Assembly: GCF_000297055.2 (NCBI RefSeq)
Contig: NC_022357.1
Coordinates: forward strand, 3,006,501-3,070,500
From: Sulfuricella denitrificans skB26
GTDB lineage: Bacteria; Pseudomonadota; Gammaproteobacteria; Burkholderiales; Sulfuricellaceae
Length of the DNA: 64,000 bases
Reading direction: 5' to 3'
The stretch's first letter is position 1; each line of letters opens with the position of its first letter. The position numbers and the translations under genes were made by a program. Shown piece by piece: positions 37,205-46,072 of this stretch. Below the pieces are notes generated by a model. The model searched no databases. It was given only the letters and a program-made list of their open reading frames with translations, and was not told the origin of the DNA.

Positions 37205-38134
37205 ATGACGCCAAGCTTCTCCGTCATCATTCCGGCTTACAACAGCGAAACCACCCTGGCGCGCGCCATCGATTCCGTGCTTGCGCAAACCTATCCAGCG
37301 CAAGAAATCATCGTGGTCGATGACGGCTCAGCAGATGGGACAGCCGAAGTCGTCGCCCGTTATGGCGACAAGCTGTGCTATATGCGTCAGGACAACGCGG
37401 GGGTGTCGAGTGCGCGCAACCACGGCGCACGAATCGCCAGTGGAGATTGGCTCGCCTTCCTGGATGCTGACGACTGGTACTACCCCGATCGGCTGCGGCT
37501 GCATGCAGAATGGATACGAGAAGATGCAGCACTCGATTTTTTGACCGGGGATTACGAGTATCGAGACGATGCCGGCAAATTGCTGGGGACGTCCATGTCA
37601 CAGCATGACTCAGGACGCATGATGATTGCCAAGGCAGCAAACAATGCGCGTGCAGTCATGGATCAAGGACATGAAATTCAGGCCTATGCTGCAGATCATT
37701 TTGGCGATACCCACACGCTTTCCGTACCGCGCGGCATATTTCTCGATCTTGGTGGCTACCCACTCGGCTACAAGGTCTGTGAGGACGTCCATTTTCTCAC
37801 CCGTCTTATATCCAGAAGCCAGCGCATCGGTGTGGTATGCGCACCGCTTGGTGTGTATCTTATCCACAGCAGGAGCGCGACGCGGCGCAACCCCCTTGCG
37901 GCGCAGCAAGAAAATGTGCGCACGCTGACCGACCTCGAACGCCTGGCGAAAAACTTCCCCCCACCGGTGCGACTGGGCATCAAGCAGCGGATGCAAAGCG
38001 CACGTTACAACCTGGCGTGCGCACTGGCAAAAAATGCGCAGCGCAGCGCAGCAGTGTACGCCGTCCTGCCCTCGCTGGTCAGCAACCCCGGTTGGCGCAG
38101 CCTGCGGGACGTATTATCGATGTTGAAAGGGTGA
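37205..38134 (+). CDS. Glycosyltransferase family 2
   Basis: The product has 309 aa. It is a GT-A fold with FSVIIPAYNSETTLARAIDSVL at the N-terminus, VVDDGS (nucleotide binding) and the DxD-like FLDADDWYYP. The acceptor-side acidic motif is KVCEDVHFLTRLI. No transmembrane helices are obvious. It starts immediately after the NodB-like gene stop (TAA then ATG), so the two are coupled. Sugar unknown. Confidence 0.9.
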   Translation: MTPSFSVIIPAYNSETTLARAIDSVLAQTYPAQEIIVVDDGSADGTAEVVARYGDKLCYMRQDNAGVSSARNHGARIASGDWLAFLDADDWYYPDRLRLHAEWIREDAALDFLTGDYEYRDDAGKLLGTSMSQHDSGRMMIAKAANNARAVMDQGHEIQAYAADHFGDTHTLSVPRGIFLDLGGYPLGYKVCEDVHFLTRLISRSQRIGVVCAPLGVYLIHSRSATRRNPLAAQQENVRTLTDLERLAKNFPPPVRLGIKQRMQSARYNLACALAKNAQRSAAVYAVLPSLVSNPGWRSLRDVLSMLKG

Positions 38135-38200
38135 GAAAAACGCAGGCGATTATCGTGCAATCCGTGACTTCTGCGTCTTCTGGGATAAACTGAAAGCATA

Positions 38201-39364
38201 ATGAACCGACTGCTCGTCCTCACCGAACTTTTTCTGCCTACCAAGGGCGGCACCGCCGTATGGGCAGCTGAAGTCTACAAACGCCTTGGTGGCAAGGAGA
38301 TTCACATCGTCACCGCAGATGTTCCGGGTGCGGCCGAGGTCGACGCCATTCATCCCAACAGCATTCACCGGCTCGACCTCAAGCGCGTACCTTGGCTCAG
38401 GCCTGAATCGCTGGTGATGTATGCCCGTTTTTTTTTCAAATCCCTGTGGCTGATACTGACACATCGCTTTGATGCCATCCACGCCTTTCGTGCCCTGCCC
38501 GAAGGACTGACAGCCTGGCTGGTGGCCCGCTTGTCTTTCAGACCTGTCGTCATTTATGCTCATGGCGAGGAACTCACCACTTGGGGGCACGGTCGCAAGT
38601 ACCAAGCCATGCAGTTTGCATTGAGGCATGCTGACCGGGTCATCGCCAACAGCGAACACACCCGAGATACTCTGCTGGTGATGGGTGTAGCGGAAGATAG
38701 AATCACCCTCATCTATCCTGGAGTGGATGTGACTGTATTCAGGTCCGGCCTTGATACGGGCGGTTTGCGAGAAAGTCTGGGAATTGGCCCAAAAGAAAAG
38801 CTGGTGTTTTCGGTTGGACGGCTGTCACGGCGCAAAGGCTTTGATCAGCTCATACGTGCCATTTCACAATTGCGCCAGGAAGGAATGCCAGTGCACTACG
38901 TACTGGCGGGTATTGGAGAAGATTACGATTACCTGGACGGCCTGATTTCGGAACATAATTTACGTGGCGTAGCGCACATGCTGGGTGGGGTTGCCGCCGA
39001 GGACTTACCCAGGTGGATGAATGCCTGTGATGTATTTGCCATGCCCAACCGCGAAATCAATGGCGACAACGAAGGCTTCGGCATGGTGTTCATCGAGGCC
39101 GCCGCCTGTGGCAAACCAGTTCTGGCAGGCGCGGCGGGGGGGACAGGCGCGGCGGTCCTCGATGGGGTGACTGGCCTGCGCGTTGAGGGCGACTCTGTCG
39201 AGGCCGTGGCACAGGGCTTGTCCAAACTGCTGCTCAACAGGGAAAAAACCGAGGAAATGGGGCATCGTGGTTGGTCCCGAGCGCAAACGGAATTCGCATG
39301 GGAAAGAGTGGCGACAAAAACGCTTGCCCTATCCCAGAAAATGACAAGGAGCGATACAGCATGA
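38201..39364 (+). CDS. Glycosyltransferase, GT4 type
   Basis: The product has 387 aa. The N-terminus LLVLTELFLPTKGGTAVWAAEV is typical for GT4 acceptor domains. The C-terminal donor domain contains FSVGRLSRRKGFDQLIRAI and GFGMVFIEAAACGKPVLAG (E(x7)E region). It follows a 66-bp gap, one of the larger breaks in the operon, so an internal promoter is possible although none is convincing. The ATGA overlap couples it to the TPR gene. Confidence 0.9.
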   Translation: MNRLLVLTELFLPTKGGTAVWAAEVYKRLGGKEIHIVTADVPGAAEVDAIHPNSIHRLDLKRVPWLRPESLVMYARFFFKSLWLILTHRFDAIHAFRALPEGLTAWLVARLSFRPVVIYAHGEELTTWGHGRKYQAMQFALRHADRVIANSEHTRDTLLVMGVAEDRITLIYPGVDVTVFRSGLDTGGLRESLGIGPKEKLVFSVGRLSRRKGFDQLIRAISQLRQEGMPVHYVLAGIGEDYDYLDGLISEHNLRGVAHMLGGVAAEDLPRWMNACDVFAMPNREINGDNEGFGMVFIEAAACGKPVLAGAAGGTGAAVLDGVTGLRVEGDSVEAVAQGLSKLLLNREKTEEMGHRGWSRAQTEFAWERVATKTLALSQKMTRSDTA

Positions 39365-40116
39365 AGAAATACTGGATTGGGATATTACTACTGATTTCCA
39401 TGCCGGCATGGGCAATTCAGCCCTATGCGCCGACCTCAGCAGAGCAGGCTATGTGTCAGGCTCGTGTTTACTCGCGTCTGGACCACAACAATCCGAATAG
39501 TGCGCATATGCACCACTATTGCGATGGACTGCGCTTCCTGAATCGCGCCTATGCTGCTATAGGCAACAAGCAGGAAATGGGGCATTACTTGAATGAGTCG
39601 ATCAACAATTTCGATTATGTGTTGGGTCACACTCAGGAGGATTACGCCATGCGCGGCGAAGTGCATATGGGCAAAGCACGAGCCCTGAAGCTGATGGGTA
39701 AGCATTGGGAAGCTGCGGCTGAATTTACCAAGATATTGCGCTACAGCCCCGACTCTCCTGAAGTTTACCAGGCGCTGGCAGATTACCATCAGGAAATGGG
39801 AAACAAACCCAAGGCTCTGGAAATGGCTACCGAAGGCTTAAGGCGCAACCCAGGTTCACAAGCACTCAAGCGCCGCTATACGGAGTTGGGAGGAAAGTTA
39901 CCCTATCCTGAAGCGGTTGCCATAACCGTGCCCACTGAGGCGACCAGGGATGAGGTTAAAGAAGTAACATCCGAAGCTGCGCCACCTTCGGGGGAGGCAA
40001 CGAGCCAGGCCACTGATGATGCCAATCTGACAGCACCAACCGGGCCGACACCACAGAATGATCCCCCTAAAATTGGCTCACCAACAAATCCTTATTGCCG
40101 CTTCTGTACGGATTGA
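39361..40116 (+). CDS. Exported TPR protein with C-terminal CxxC
   Basis: The product has 251 aa from ATG 39361, which overlaps the previous stop and begins a clear signal peptide ending MPAWA. Residues about 85-180 form three to four TPR-like helical pairs (AAEFTKILRYSPDSPEVYQAL, PKALEMATEGLRRNPGS). A Pro/Thr/Glu-rich linker (about 190-240) ends in NPYCRFCTD, a terminal CxxC. The N-terminal MCQARVYSRL and HHYCDGLRF contribute two more cysteines. It probably acts as a periplasmic or lipid-free scaffold in exopolysaccharide assembly. Function unknown. Confidence 0.75.
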   Translation: MKKYWIGILLLISMPAWAIQPYAPTSAEQAMCQARVYSRLDHNNPNSAHMHHYCDGLRFLNRAYAAIGNKQEMGHYLNESINNFDYVLGHTQEDYAMRGEVHMGKARALKLMGKHWEAAAEFTKILRYSPDSPEVYQALADYHQEMGNKPKALEMATEGLRRNPGSQALKRRYTELGGKLPYPEAVAITVPTEATRDEVKEVTSEAAPPSGEATSQATDDANLTAPTGPTPQNDPPKIGSPTNPYCRFCTD

Positions 40117-40259
40117 ATTGGATCTACCCCCATCAAGTCTTGCAAGATCCGGCAGGGCGCTAATTTCAGGATGTGCGGTTCCAGTTCAGGGTATGGTCCC
40201 GACGTTCCTCGACATTGAACAATATCGTGCGACCACTTTCACGAAGTTCGGGAGAGACG

Positions 40260-40931
40260 ATGCAACCAGTCAAACAATATTATCAGCATGACCGTGCGGA
40301 AATGCTGGCGTTTATTCCGCCCAGCGTCACCTGCACCCTTGAAGTGGGCTGTGGCACAGGCGGCTTTAGTCTGCTAATCAAGGATAAATTGGGCGCCGAA
40401 ACTTGGGGCGTTGAGTATCAACCAGAGGCAGCCAGCCTGGCTACACAAAAATTACATCGCGTTCTGACTGGTAGCGTGGAGAGCGCCCTGCCCGATCTGC
40501 CCCTGCACTATTTCGACTGCATCATTTTCAATGACGTACTGGAGCATCTGGTGGATCCGTATTCCATACTGGTCAAGATGCAGGACTTGCTGAGCAAAAC
40601 TGGCGTGATTGTCGCTTCCATCCCCAATATCAGGCACTGGCCTGAGTTCGTTGATTACACCCTGCGCGGCAACTGGAATTATGTGAACGTCGGGGTGTTG
40701 GATCGCACCCATCTGCGTTTCTTTACCAAAAAAAGCATAATTTCCACCATCGCACAATGCGGCTATGCGTTAGTCAACCTTCAGGGTATCAACCCACACT
40801 ATTCCCGTGCACAGAAAATTGCCAGCCTGCTATCCATGGGCGCGCTGGCGGATACCCTGTATCAACAATATGCCATCGTCGCCCGACCAACAAGCGATGT
40901 GGCAGCCTCAACATCACATCGCCCAGCATGA
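40260..40931 (+). CDS. Class I SAM-dependent methyltransferase
   Basis: The product has 223 aa from the ATG at 40260 with gggagag upstream; the frame open from 40173 is less likely. The SAM motif I is LEVGCGTGGFSL and the post-motif is FNDVLEHLVDPY, as in Methyltransf_11/23 enzymes of glycan loci. It could O-methylate or N-methylate a sugar or cap a chain end. The 143-bp gap upstream holds a 10-bp perfect palindrome (40138-40147) within a longer inverted repeat, but no clear promoter. It overlaps the next GT2 gene by 4 bp. Confidence 0.85.
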   Translation: MQPVKQYYQHDRAEMLAFIPPSVTCTLEVGCGTGGFSLLIKDKLGAETWGVEYQPEAASLATQKLHRVLTGSVESALPDLPLHYFDCIIFNDVLEHLVDPYSILVKMQDLLSKTGVIVASIPNIRHWPEFVDYTLRGNWNYVNVGVLDRTHLRFFTKKSIISTIAQCGYALVNLQGINPHYSRAQKIASLLSMGALADTLYQQYAIVARPTSDVAASTSHRPA

Positions 40932-41839
40932 CCCATACGCTGATTTCTGTTGTCATTCCGGTTTATAACGGCAGTCGTTATCTGCGAGCTTGTATTGATA
41001 GCGCACTCAGCCAGACTTACCCTCACGTTGAAATCGTAGTGGTCAACGATGGATCCAAAGACAACAGCATGGAAATCCTCAAAAGCTATGGGGGGCGGAT
41101 CCTGATAATAGACCAGACCAACAGTGGGCCCGCTATTGCCAGAAACAACGGCGTCAAGGCCAGCCATGGCGAACTGGTGGCTTTTCTTGATCAGGATGAC
41201 GTCTGGGACGACATCAAGCTGGAACGTCAGGCCGCCCTGCTGAATCAGCACAGCAATGCCCTGGCCACCTACTGCGATCATCGCGGCATTGACGAGCATG
41301 GCGTAGTTACCAGCCCGTCCGGCGCACTTCACTATCCACGCACATCTGGTCAGATACTTGAACACCTGATTCGCGGCAATTTCATTTTGAGTGCCTCGCT
41401 GGTCATGCTCAGGCGTAGTGCTTTTGACGCAGTAGGCGGCTTCGATGCTAGCCAACCCCACTGGTCGGATGATTACGATTTATGGATGCGCATCGCCGCG
41501 CGAGGCGCGTTCCTCTACCAAATCGAAACGTTGGCAGGGTACCGTCGTCACAGCTCCAATACCTCCGGTAGTGCATATGAAATGCAGGTCGGAAATGCCC
41601 ATGCATTACGCAATCTCGAAAGGCACCTGAATAGAGAACAGCACCAAAGGTTGCTCCCGCTGTTGCGAGAGGAGCGCTACCAAAGCACCTTGGGTACGGC
41701 CTGGCACTATCGGCTGCAAGGCCGCCGTAAAGAGGCCATCAACACATACCTCGCAGCAATTGCACTACGCCCATCCTGCCTGCCTGCGTGGTTCGGCCTG
41801 ATGCGCGCTCTGCTGATATCGGGAGGGCCTAAATCTTGA
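40928..41839 (+). CDS. Glycosyltransferase family 2, last gene of the + strand glycan operon
   Basis: The product has 303 aa from ATG 40928 (ATGA overlap); the longer frame from 40757 would overlap the methyltransferase by 175 bp. The GT-A motifs are ISVVIPVYNGSRYL, VVNDGSKDNS, AFLDQDDVWDD (DxD) and WSDDYDLWMRI. The C-terminal 60 residues are helical and may contact the membrane or partner. It converges on the minus-strand operon across a 118-bp gap without an obvious terminator hairpin. Confidence 0.9.
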   Translation: MTHTLISVVIPVYNGSRYLRACIDSALSQTYPHVEIVVVNDGSKDNSMEILKSYGGRILIIDQTNSGPAIARNNGVKASHGELVAFLDQDDVWDDIKLERQAALLNQHSNALATYCDHRGIDEHGVVTSPSGALHYPRTSGQILEHLIRGNFILSASLVMLRRSAFDAVGGFDASQPHWSDDYDLWMRIAARGAFLYQIETLAGYRRHSSNTSGSAYEMQVGNAHALRNLERHLNREQHQRLLPLLREERYQSTLGTAWHYRLQGRRKEAINTYLAAIALRPSCLPAWFGLMRALLISGGPKS

Positions 41840-41957
41840 GCCGCGGCCAATACATTCGTGGTTTCTGTAGATTGAGATGAGCTTGCAAACCCCAACGCGC
41901 TTGTCTTGATGTCGTTGAGTCGCTATTGGTGATGCAAAGACAACGGAGAAGACACAT

Positions 41958-42902
41958 TTATAGTGATTTGTTCGGCAGCATAAGTCGGACCAGCAGTTTG
42001 AGGTGGGGCAGGCTGAATTGTCTGAGTTCGCTAGCCCATAGTGCGCCGAATGCTCTGCGCCGATTGTTTTGTTGATAATGATGCCAGGCCAGATCGAACC
42101 AAGCCATGGCCGCCGCTTTACGAAACTGGGGTATGAGGCGCTGTGGGTAGAGCCCATGGTGCGCGTTCTGCAGAAATCGATCCTTGATTTCAATGCTCGA
42201 GGCCAAGTGTTCGAGTCTGCGATTGCCACGTGATGAATATCCCTGCCCTTCTGCCCGTTGCAGATACAATCCATCCGGGAGGAATGCAGTGCTGGCGTTC
42301 AGCGCAGCGCTTATCGCCCAGTCGCAATCCCAGAGCAGACAGTCCGGTCGGTATGGGCCAATGCGTTCCAAGGCTCGCTTTCTGACTACTGGCCGTTGGA
42401 AGGCCATAGGAACAGATTTCAGAAGAGCATCAAGCAGACGATCACCAAAGGTAATGACGCCCTCTTCAAGGGCCTTACCCTGAGCCAGGGCCAAGGTTTT
42501 CGCCATGGCTTCGTCATAGTTACGCTGACCCCAGGAGCCGGCAGTACCGAACCAGGACACACCCATGAAAACCACGTCAAGGTTGGGGTTGCGGTCCAGT
42601 ATGCCAAGCGCACGTTCCAAATACTGGGGAGCATAGAGATCATCGTCATCCAGGAATGCGAGTATCTCGGCAGAAGCGTCTTTGATCCCGGCGTTCTTAG
42701 CGGCGGCACCACCCTGGGATGAGGAGTGGCGAAGGACCCGGATACGCTTGTCTCCTTCATCAATAGTAACTGGAGTGGTAGAGGCATCATCTACGATTAG
42801 CGCTTCCCAGTCGGTAAAGGTCTGAGCAAGCAAGCTTGTTAGTGCTTCGGCCAGCAGTACGGGTCGATTGTGGGTGGGAATTATGACGGATACGCGGGGC
42901 AT
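41958..42902 (-). CDS. Glycosyltransferase family 2, last gene of the minus-strand glycan operon
   Basis: The product has 314 aa. VSVIIPTHNRPVLLAEALTSL, LIVDDAS, AFLDDDDLYAP (DxD) and LLWDCDWAISAAL define a GT-A glycosyltransferase. It lies 68 bp downstream of the GT2/phosphatase-superfamily fusion. Donor and acceptor unknown. Confidence 0.88.
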   Translation of the reverse strand: MPRVSVIIPTHNRPVLLAEALTSLLAQTFTDWEALIVDDASTTPVTIDEGDKRIRVLRHSSSQGGAAAKNAGIKDASAEILAFLDDDDLYAPQYLERALGILDRNPNLDVVFMGVSWFGTAGSWGQRNYDEAMAKTLALAQGKALEEGVITFGDRLLDALLKSVPMAFQRPVVRKRALERIGPYRPDCLLWDCDWAISAALNASTAFLPDGLYLQRAEGQGYSSRGNRRLEHLASSIEIKDRFLQNAHHGLYPQRLIPQFRKAAAMAWFDLAWHHYQQNNRRRAFGALWASELRQFSLPHLKLLVRLMLPNKSL

Positions 42903-42970
42903 GGCTTTCTTCTTTCAAGATTTCACGCAATTTTGAGCATGGTGCAACTGCCTGTCGCAACCTTTCATAA

Positions 42971-45900
42971 TCAATCTTCGGCTATCCATGACAATAAGGC
43001 TTGTCGCAGGTAGCCAGCCGTCTCCGGATATCGATCCAGCACGTTAACCTGACATTCCGGGTCGATGTCCAAATCGAACAGGCGCAGTTGATAACCCGAT
43101 TCCAGCGGTTGATACACCAGCTTCCAGCGGCCGCTACGGATCATGCGATCTTTTGCACCCATGATCCGCAGCGTATATTCCGGCTTGATCGCCATGGTGC
43201 CGCTGCTTCTGTCCGGCACTTCCATCAATTCCAGCAAATCAGGGTAGCGCAGGTGATGTTCCGGCATACCTGGGATTTCGGCAATCCACACACCGGTTTC
43301 GTTGAAGGCGTCGAGACTTGGGCAGTTGCCATGCGCAGAAAAACACTGAACAAGTGACACGCCATCCATACTGGTGGCGGGGCTGGCCCCCACCAATTCC
43401 AGCAGGGTGGGGGCGAGATCGATACTGCGCACAACCTGTTCAACCTTGCCGCGAGCAGGTTTGCGCGGGTCGCGGATCAACAGCGGAATACGCGGGCTGA
43501 AATCACCTACGGCGGAATTGCCCTGGCCCCAGGTGTCATGCTCGAAGAATTCCATGCCATGGTCGGAATAGACAACGACAATGGTATTGTCCGCAAGCCC
43601 GCAGGCGTCGAGGTGGCGCAGCATCTTGCCCACTTCATCATCGAACTCGGCCACGCAGCCATCGTACAAATCAATGATTTGATCAAGGTCGAACTCCTCT
43701 TTGGGTGCTCCCTGGCGGCGGATGATCTCAAAGGGATCGGTCAACCGCGCCATGGCAAACTTGGATTCGCCCGCGTAGGCTGGGTCGGCAAAACGCGTGT
43801 ACCACGGCCATTCAGAAGCGAATGGCGGGTGGGTGGTGGAGTAAAACACGTTAAGGAAGAATGGTTCCGGGCTGGCGGCCAGGCGCGACACCAGCCGTCG
43901 GGCACGCCGTCCCATTTGTTGGGTAAGGGGCACGCCGCCAAGGTAATATATTTCAGGCAACAGCAACCGCCCCAGCCGGTTATGGGTGAACAACGATACA
44001 AACAGGCGCAAATCCTTTGGCCCCTGCCGTATCAGGTATTTCAGGTTCCACTGGTCTTCCGGCAGGTCAGTGTAATCGAAGCCGAATGAGAGTTTTCCCA
44101 TGTCGCCACCGCACCAGTCGGACAGAGCGGCGGTGCGATAGCCTAATGGTTTCAGCAGTTGTGGCAAAGCGGCAACCTTGAGCCGGGTTTCCGCGTCGGT
44201 CACAAAATTGTCGCGGATGCCATGGGTATGTGGCCAGGTGCCAGTGAGCAGAGAAACCAGACTGGGTGCAGTACGAGCGCAGGGCACATAACAGTTGGCA
44301 AACAGAACTCCCTGCTCGGCAAGCTGGTCAATGTGGGGAGTGAGTGCACGTCGGTAGCCCAACGAACTCAACCGGTCAGCGCGCAACGTATCCGACCCGA
44401 TCATCAGGATATTTGGTGGTACATCGGTAGCGCGTTCGGGTGAACGGCGTGCCGGAGGACGCGCCTCGGGCAGCCATGCTGCCCAGGCGATTGCGCCTGC
44501 AAAGAACAGTACAGCTGCCCACAGCGCGATCAGATCGCCTGTCTGGTTCTGCCTGGCCAATTGCCATGAAGCGGCGATCATCAACAGCAAAGCGGCTGCA
44601 GCCAATATAAACTGCATGAAATAAATGCGGCCCGGCGTCATCCAGCGCCACAACCAGTAGAAACGGCTCATGCGGTAGTGCATGGAGGCGACCAGCAACC
44701 CCGGATTGAAGCGCAGCTTACGGATGAATTGGAGCCCACTTGCACCGAGCAGGCCCAGGAAGGCGGCCAGTACGGCCAACCACGAGGACCAAACCCAACC
44801 CAGGCTTACGTTCAGCGAATAGTAAATCAGCACCCCGCCTCCACCTATGAACAGCATCAGCGAAAACGCCCACAGGCTGAGACGCGCCAGTGCAAACAGC
44901 GTATAACGCCGGTAATAGGTTAGGATTTCCGCACGAATACGCGGCCCGGTCTGGGAAAAGTCCAACAATGATTTAGCCAGCAGGACGGCCGTTCCAGCCA
45001 CAGCGACCCCGAGAGCGGGGAACAAACCGGCCCAGCAGCCCTCACCGCTTGCGAACAACGCCACCAGGCCACACACCGCTATCAGCATCCCTAATGCCTT
45101 GGCCCCAGACATGTCGTGATCTGGCGGCAGGTCTAGTCCCTTGCCACGGTGGCCGGACTCGTGACGGCCCTGAATTTCACCCAAGGCAGCAGCAACTCGA
45201 ACCCAGTAAAAGCGGCTCTTTGCCCAAGACAGGCTGAATACACTTTGCAACCCATATTCAACTAGCTTGCGCCACATGTAGAGAGGTATCCGGCCATTGC
45301 CGTGAATACGTGAAGTGGAGCGGGTGCGCTGATAACCTTTCTTCAGCAGATAACCAAGTTTGAGCCGTTCGGCATCGACATAATGATGTTGCACAATGGC
45401 CGGCATGTACTGACAACGTGCACCGCGAGTCAGGGCGCGTAGCACATATTCGCTATCCTCGCCGCCACCCAGATCGTGACCGTGTGGCCCCAGTTCAGTT
45501 GAAAACTGCCCGACCAGTTCAAATACGTGACGGCGCACGACGAGGTTACCACCACCAGGAATGGGGCCTTCCTCCGGGGTGATGGTCCTGGGTTCTTTCC
45601 CTTGGTCATAGCGGGGTACCGGCAGCGGATAAATCCGGTATGGACCTTCATCATGCACCCAAGCGGGTTCCATGCCGTTCCAGTCGGGCAGAATGCGTCC
45701 GCAGTACAAACCCGCATCGGGCCAGGTTTGCGCCGCCTGCTCTATCGCAAGCAGATAATTTTCATCGACTCGGTGGTCATCATCGACAAAGGCAGTAAGC
45801 TCAGTGTCGATCTCGGGGATGGCCCGATTGAGCGCATGGGACTTTCCCGGTGTGGGAACGTTAATCAGGCGTAGCGGCAGCCAACCCTTGCTGGCCTGTT

Positions 45901-46072
45901 GCGACTGATAAATCCGCATCCGCGCCAGCGTATCGTCGGTACAGGCATTGGCTGCCACAATAATCTGCACCGGCATGACGGGGCGCTGCGCCGCGTTCAG
46001 CGAAACCAGTACCCGTTCCAGCAGGTCAGCTCGGTTGTGGGTGCAGATCAGAATAGTGAGCAGCGGGGTCAA
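42971..46072 (-). CDS. Fusion of GT2 glycosyltransferase, membrane segment and sulfatase/phosphotransferase-fold domain
   Basis: The product is 1033 aa if it starts at TTG 46072, overlapping the preceding stop (TTGA). A GTG at 46174 would add 34 unfamiliar residues. Residues 1-310 are a GT2 domain (ILICTHNRADLLERVL, FVDDDHRVD, GGGEDSEYVLRAL). Residues 325-535 hold several membrane helices. Residues 552-1033 are an alkaline-phosphatase-superfamily domain with metal motifs NILMIGSDTLRAD (Asp561) and YSDHGMEF (836-839). The nucleophile position reads T601-A-P-S-L, not C/S-x-P-x-R, so formylglycine sulfatase activity is unlikely. A Thr-nucleophile phosphotransferase or hydrolase (as in LtaS/EptA) is inferred. 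The catalytic domain probably faces the periplasm. Confidence 0.8.
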   Translation of the reverse strand: MTPLLTILICTHNRADLLERVLVSLNAAQRPVMPVQIIVAANACTDDTLARMRIYQSQQASKGWLPLRLINVPTPGKSHALNRAIPEIDTELTAFVDDDHRVDENYLLAIEQAAQTWPDAGLYCGRILPDWNGMEPAWVHDEGPYRIYPLPVPRYDQGKEPRTITPEEGPIPGGGNLVVRRHVFELVGQFSTELGPHGHDLGGGEDSEYVLRALTRGARCQYMPAIVQHHYVDAERLKLGYLLKKGYQRTRSTSRIHGNGRIPLYMWRKLVEYGLQSVFSLSWAKSRFYWVRVAAALGEIQGRHESGHRGKGLDLPPDHDMSGAKALGMLIAVCGLVALFASGEGCWAGLFPALGVAVAGTAVLLAKSLLDFSQTGPRIRAEILTYYRRYTLFALARLSLWAFSLMLFIGGGGVLIYYSLNVSLGWVWSSWLAVLAAFLGLLGASGLQFIRKLRFNPGLLVASMHYRMSRFYWLWRWMTPGRIYFMQFILAAAALLLMIAASWQLARQNQTGDLIALWAAVLFFAGAIAWAAWLPEARPPARRSPERATDVPPNILMIGSDTLRADRLSSLGYRRALTPHIDQLAEQGVLFANCYVPCARTAPSLVSLLTGTWPHTHGIRDNFVTDAETRLKVAALPQLLKPLGYRTAALSDWCGGDMGKLSFGFDYTDLPEDQWNLKYLIRQGPKDLRLFVSLFTHNRLGRLLLPEIYYLGGVPLTQQMGRRARRLVSRLAASPEPFFLNVFYSTTHPPFASEWPWYTRFADPAYAGESKFAMARLTDPFEIIRRQGAPKEEFDLDQIIDLYDGCVAEFDDEVGKMLRHLDACGLADNTIVVVYSDHGMEFFEHDTWGQGNSAVGDFSPRIPLLIRDPRKPARGKVEQVVRSIDLAPTLLELVGASPATSMDGVSLVQCFSAHGNCPSLDAFNETGVWIAEIPGMPEHHLRYPDLLELMEVPDRSSGTMAIKPEYTLRIMGAKDRMIRSGRWKLVYQPLESGYQLRLFDLDIDPECQVNVLDRYPETAGYLRQALLSWIAED

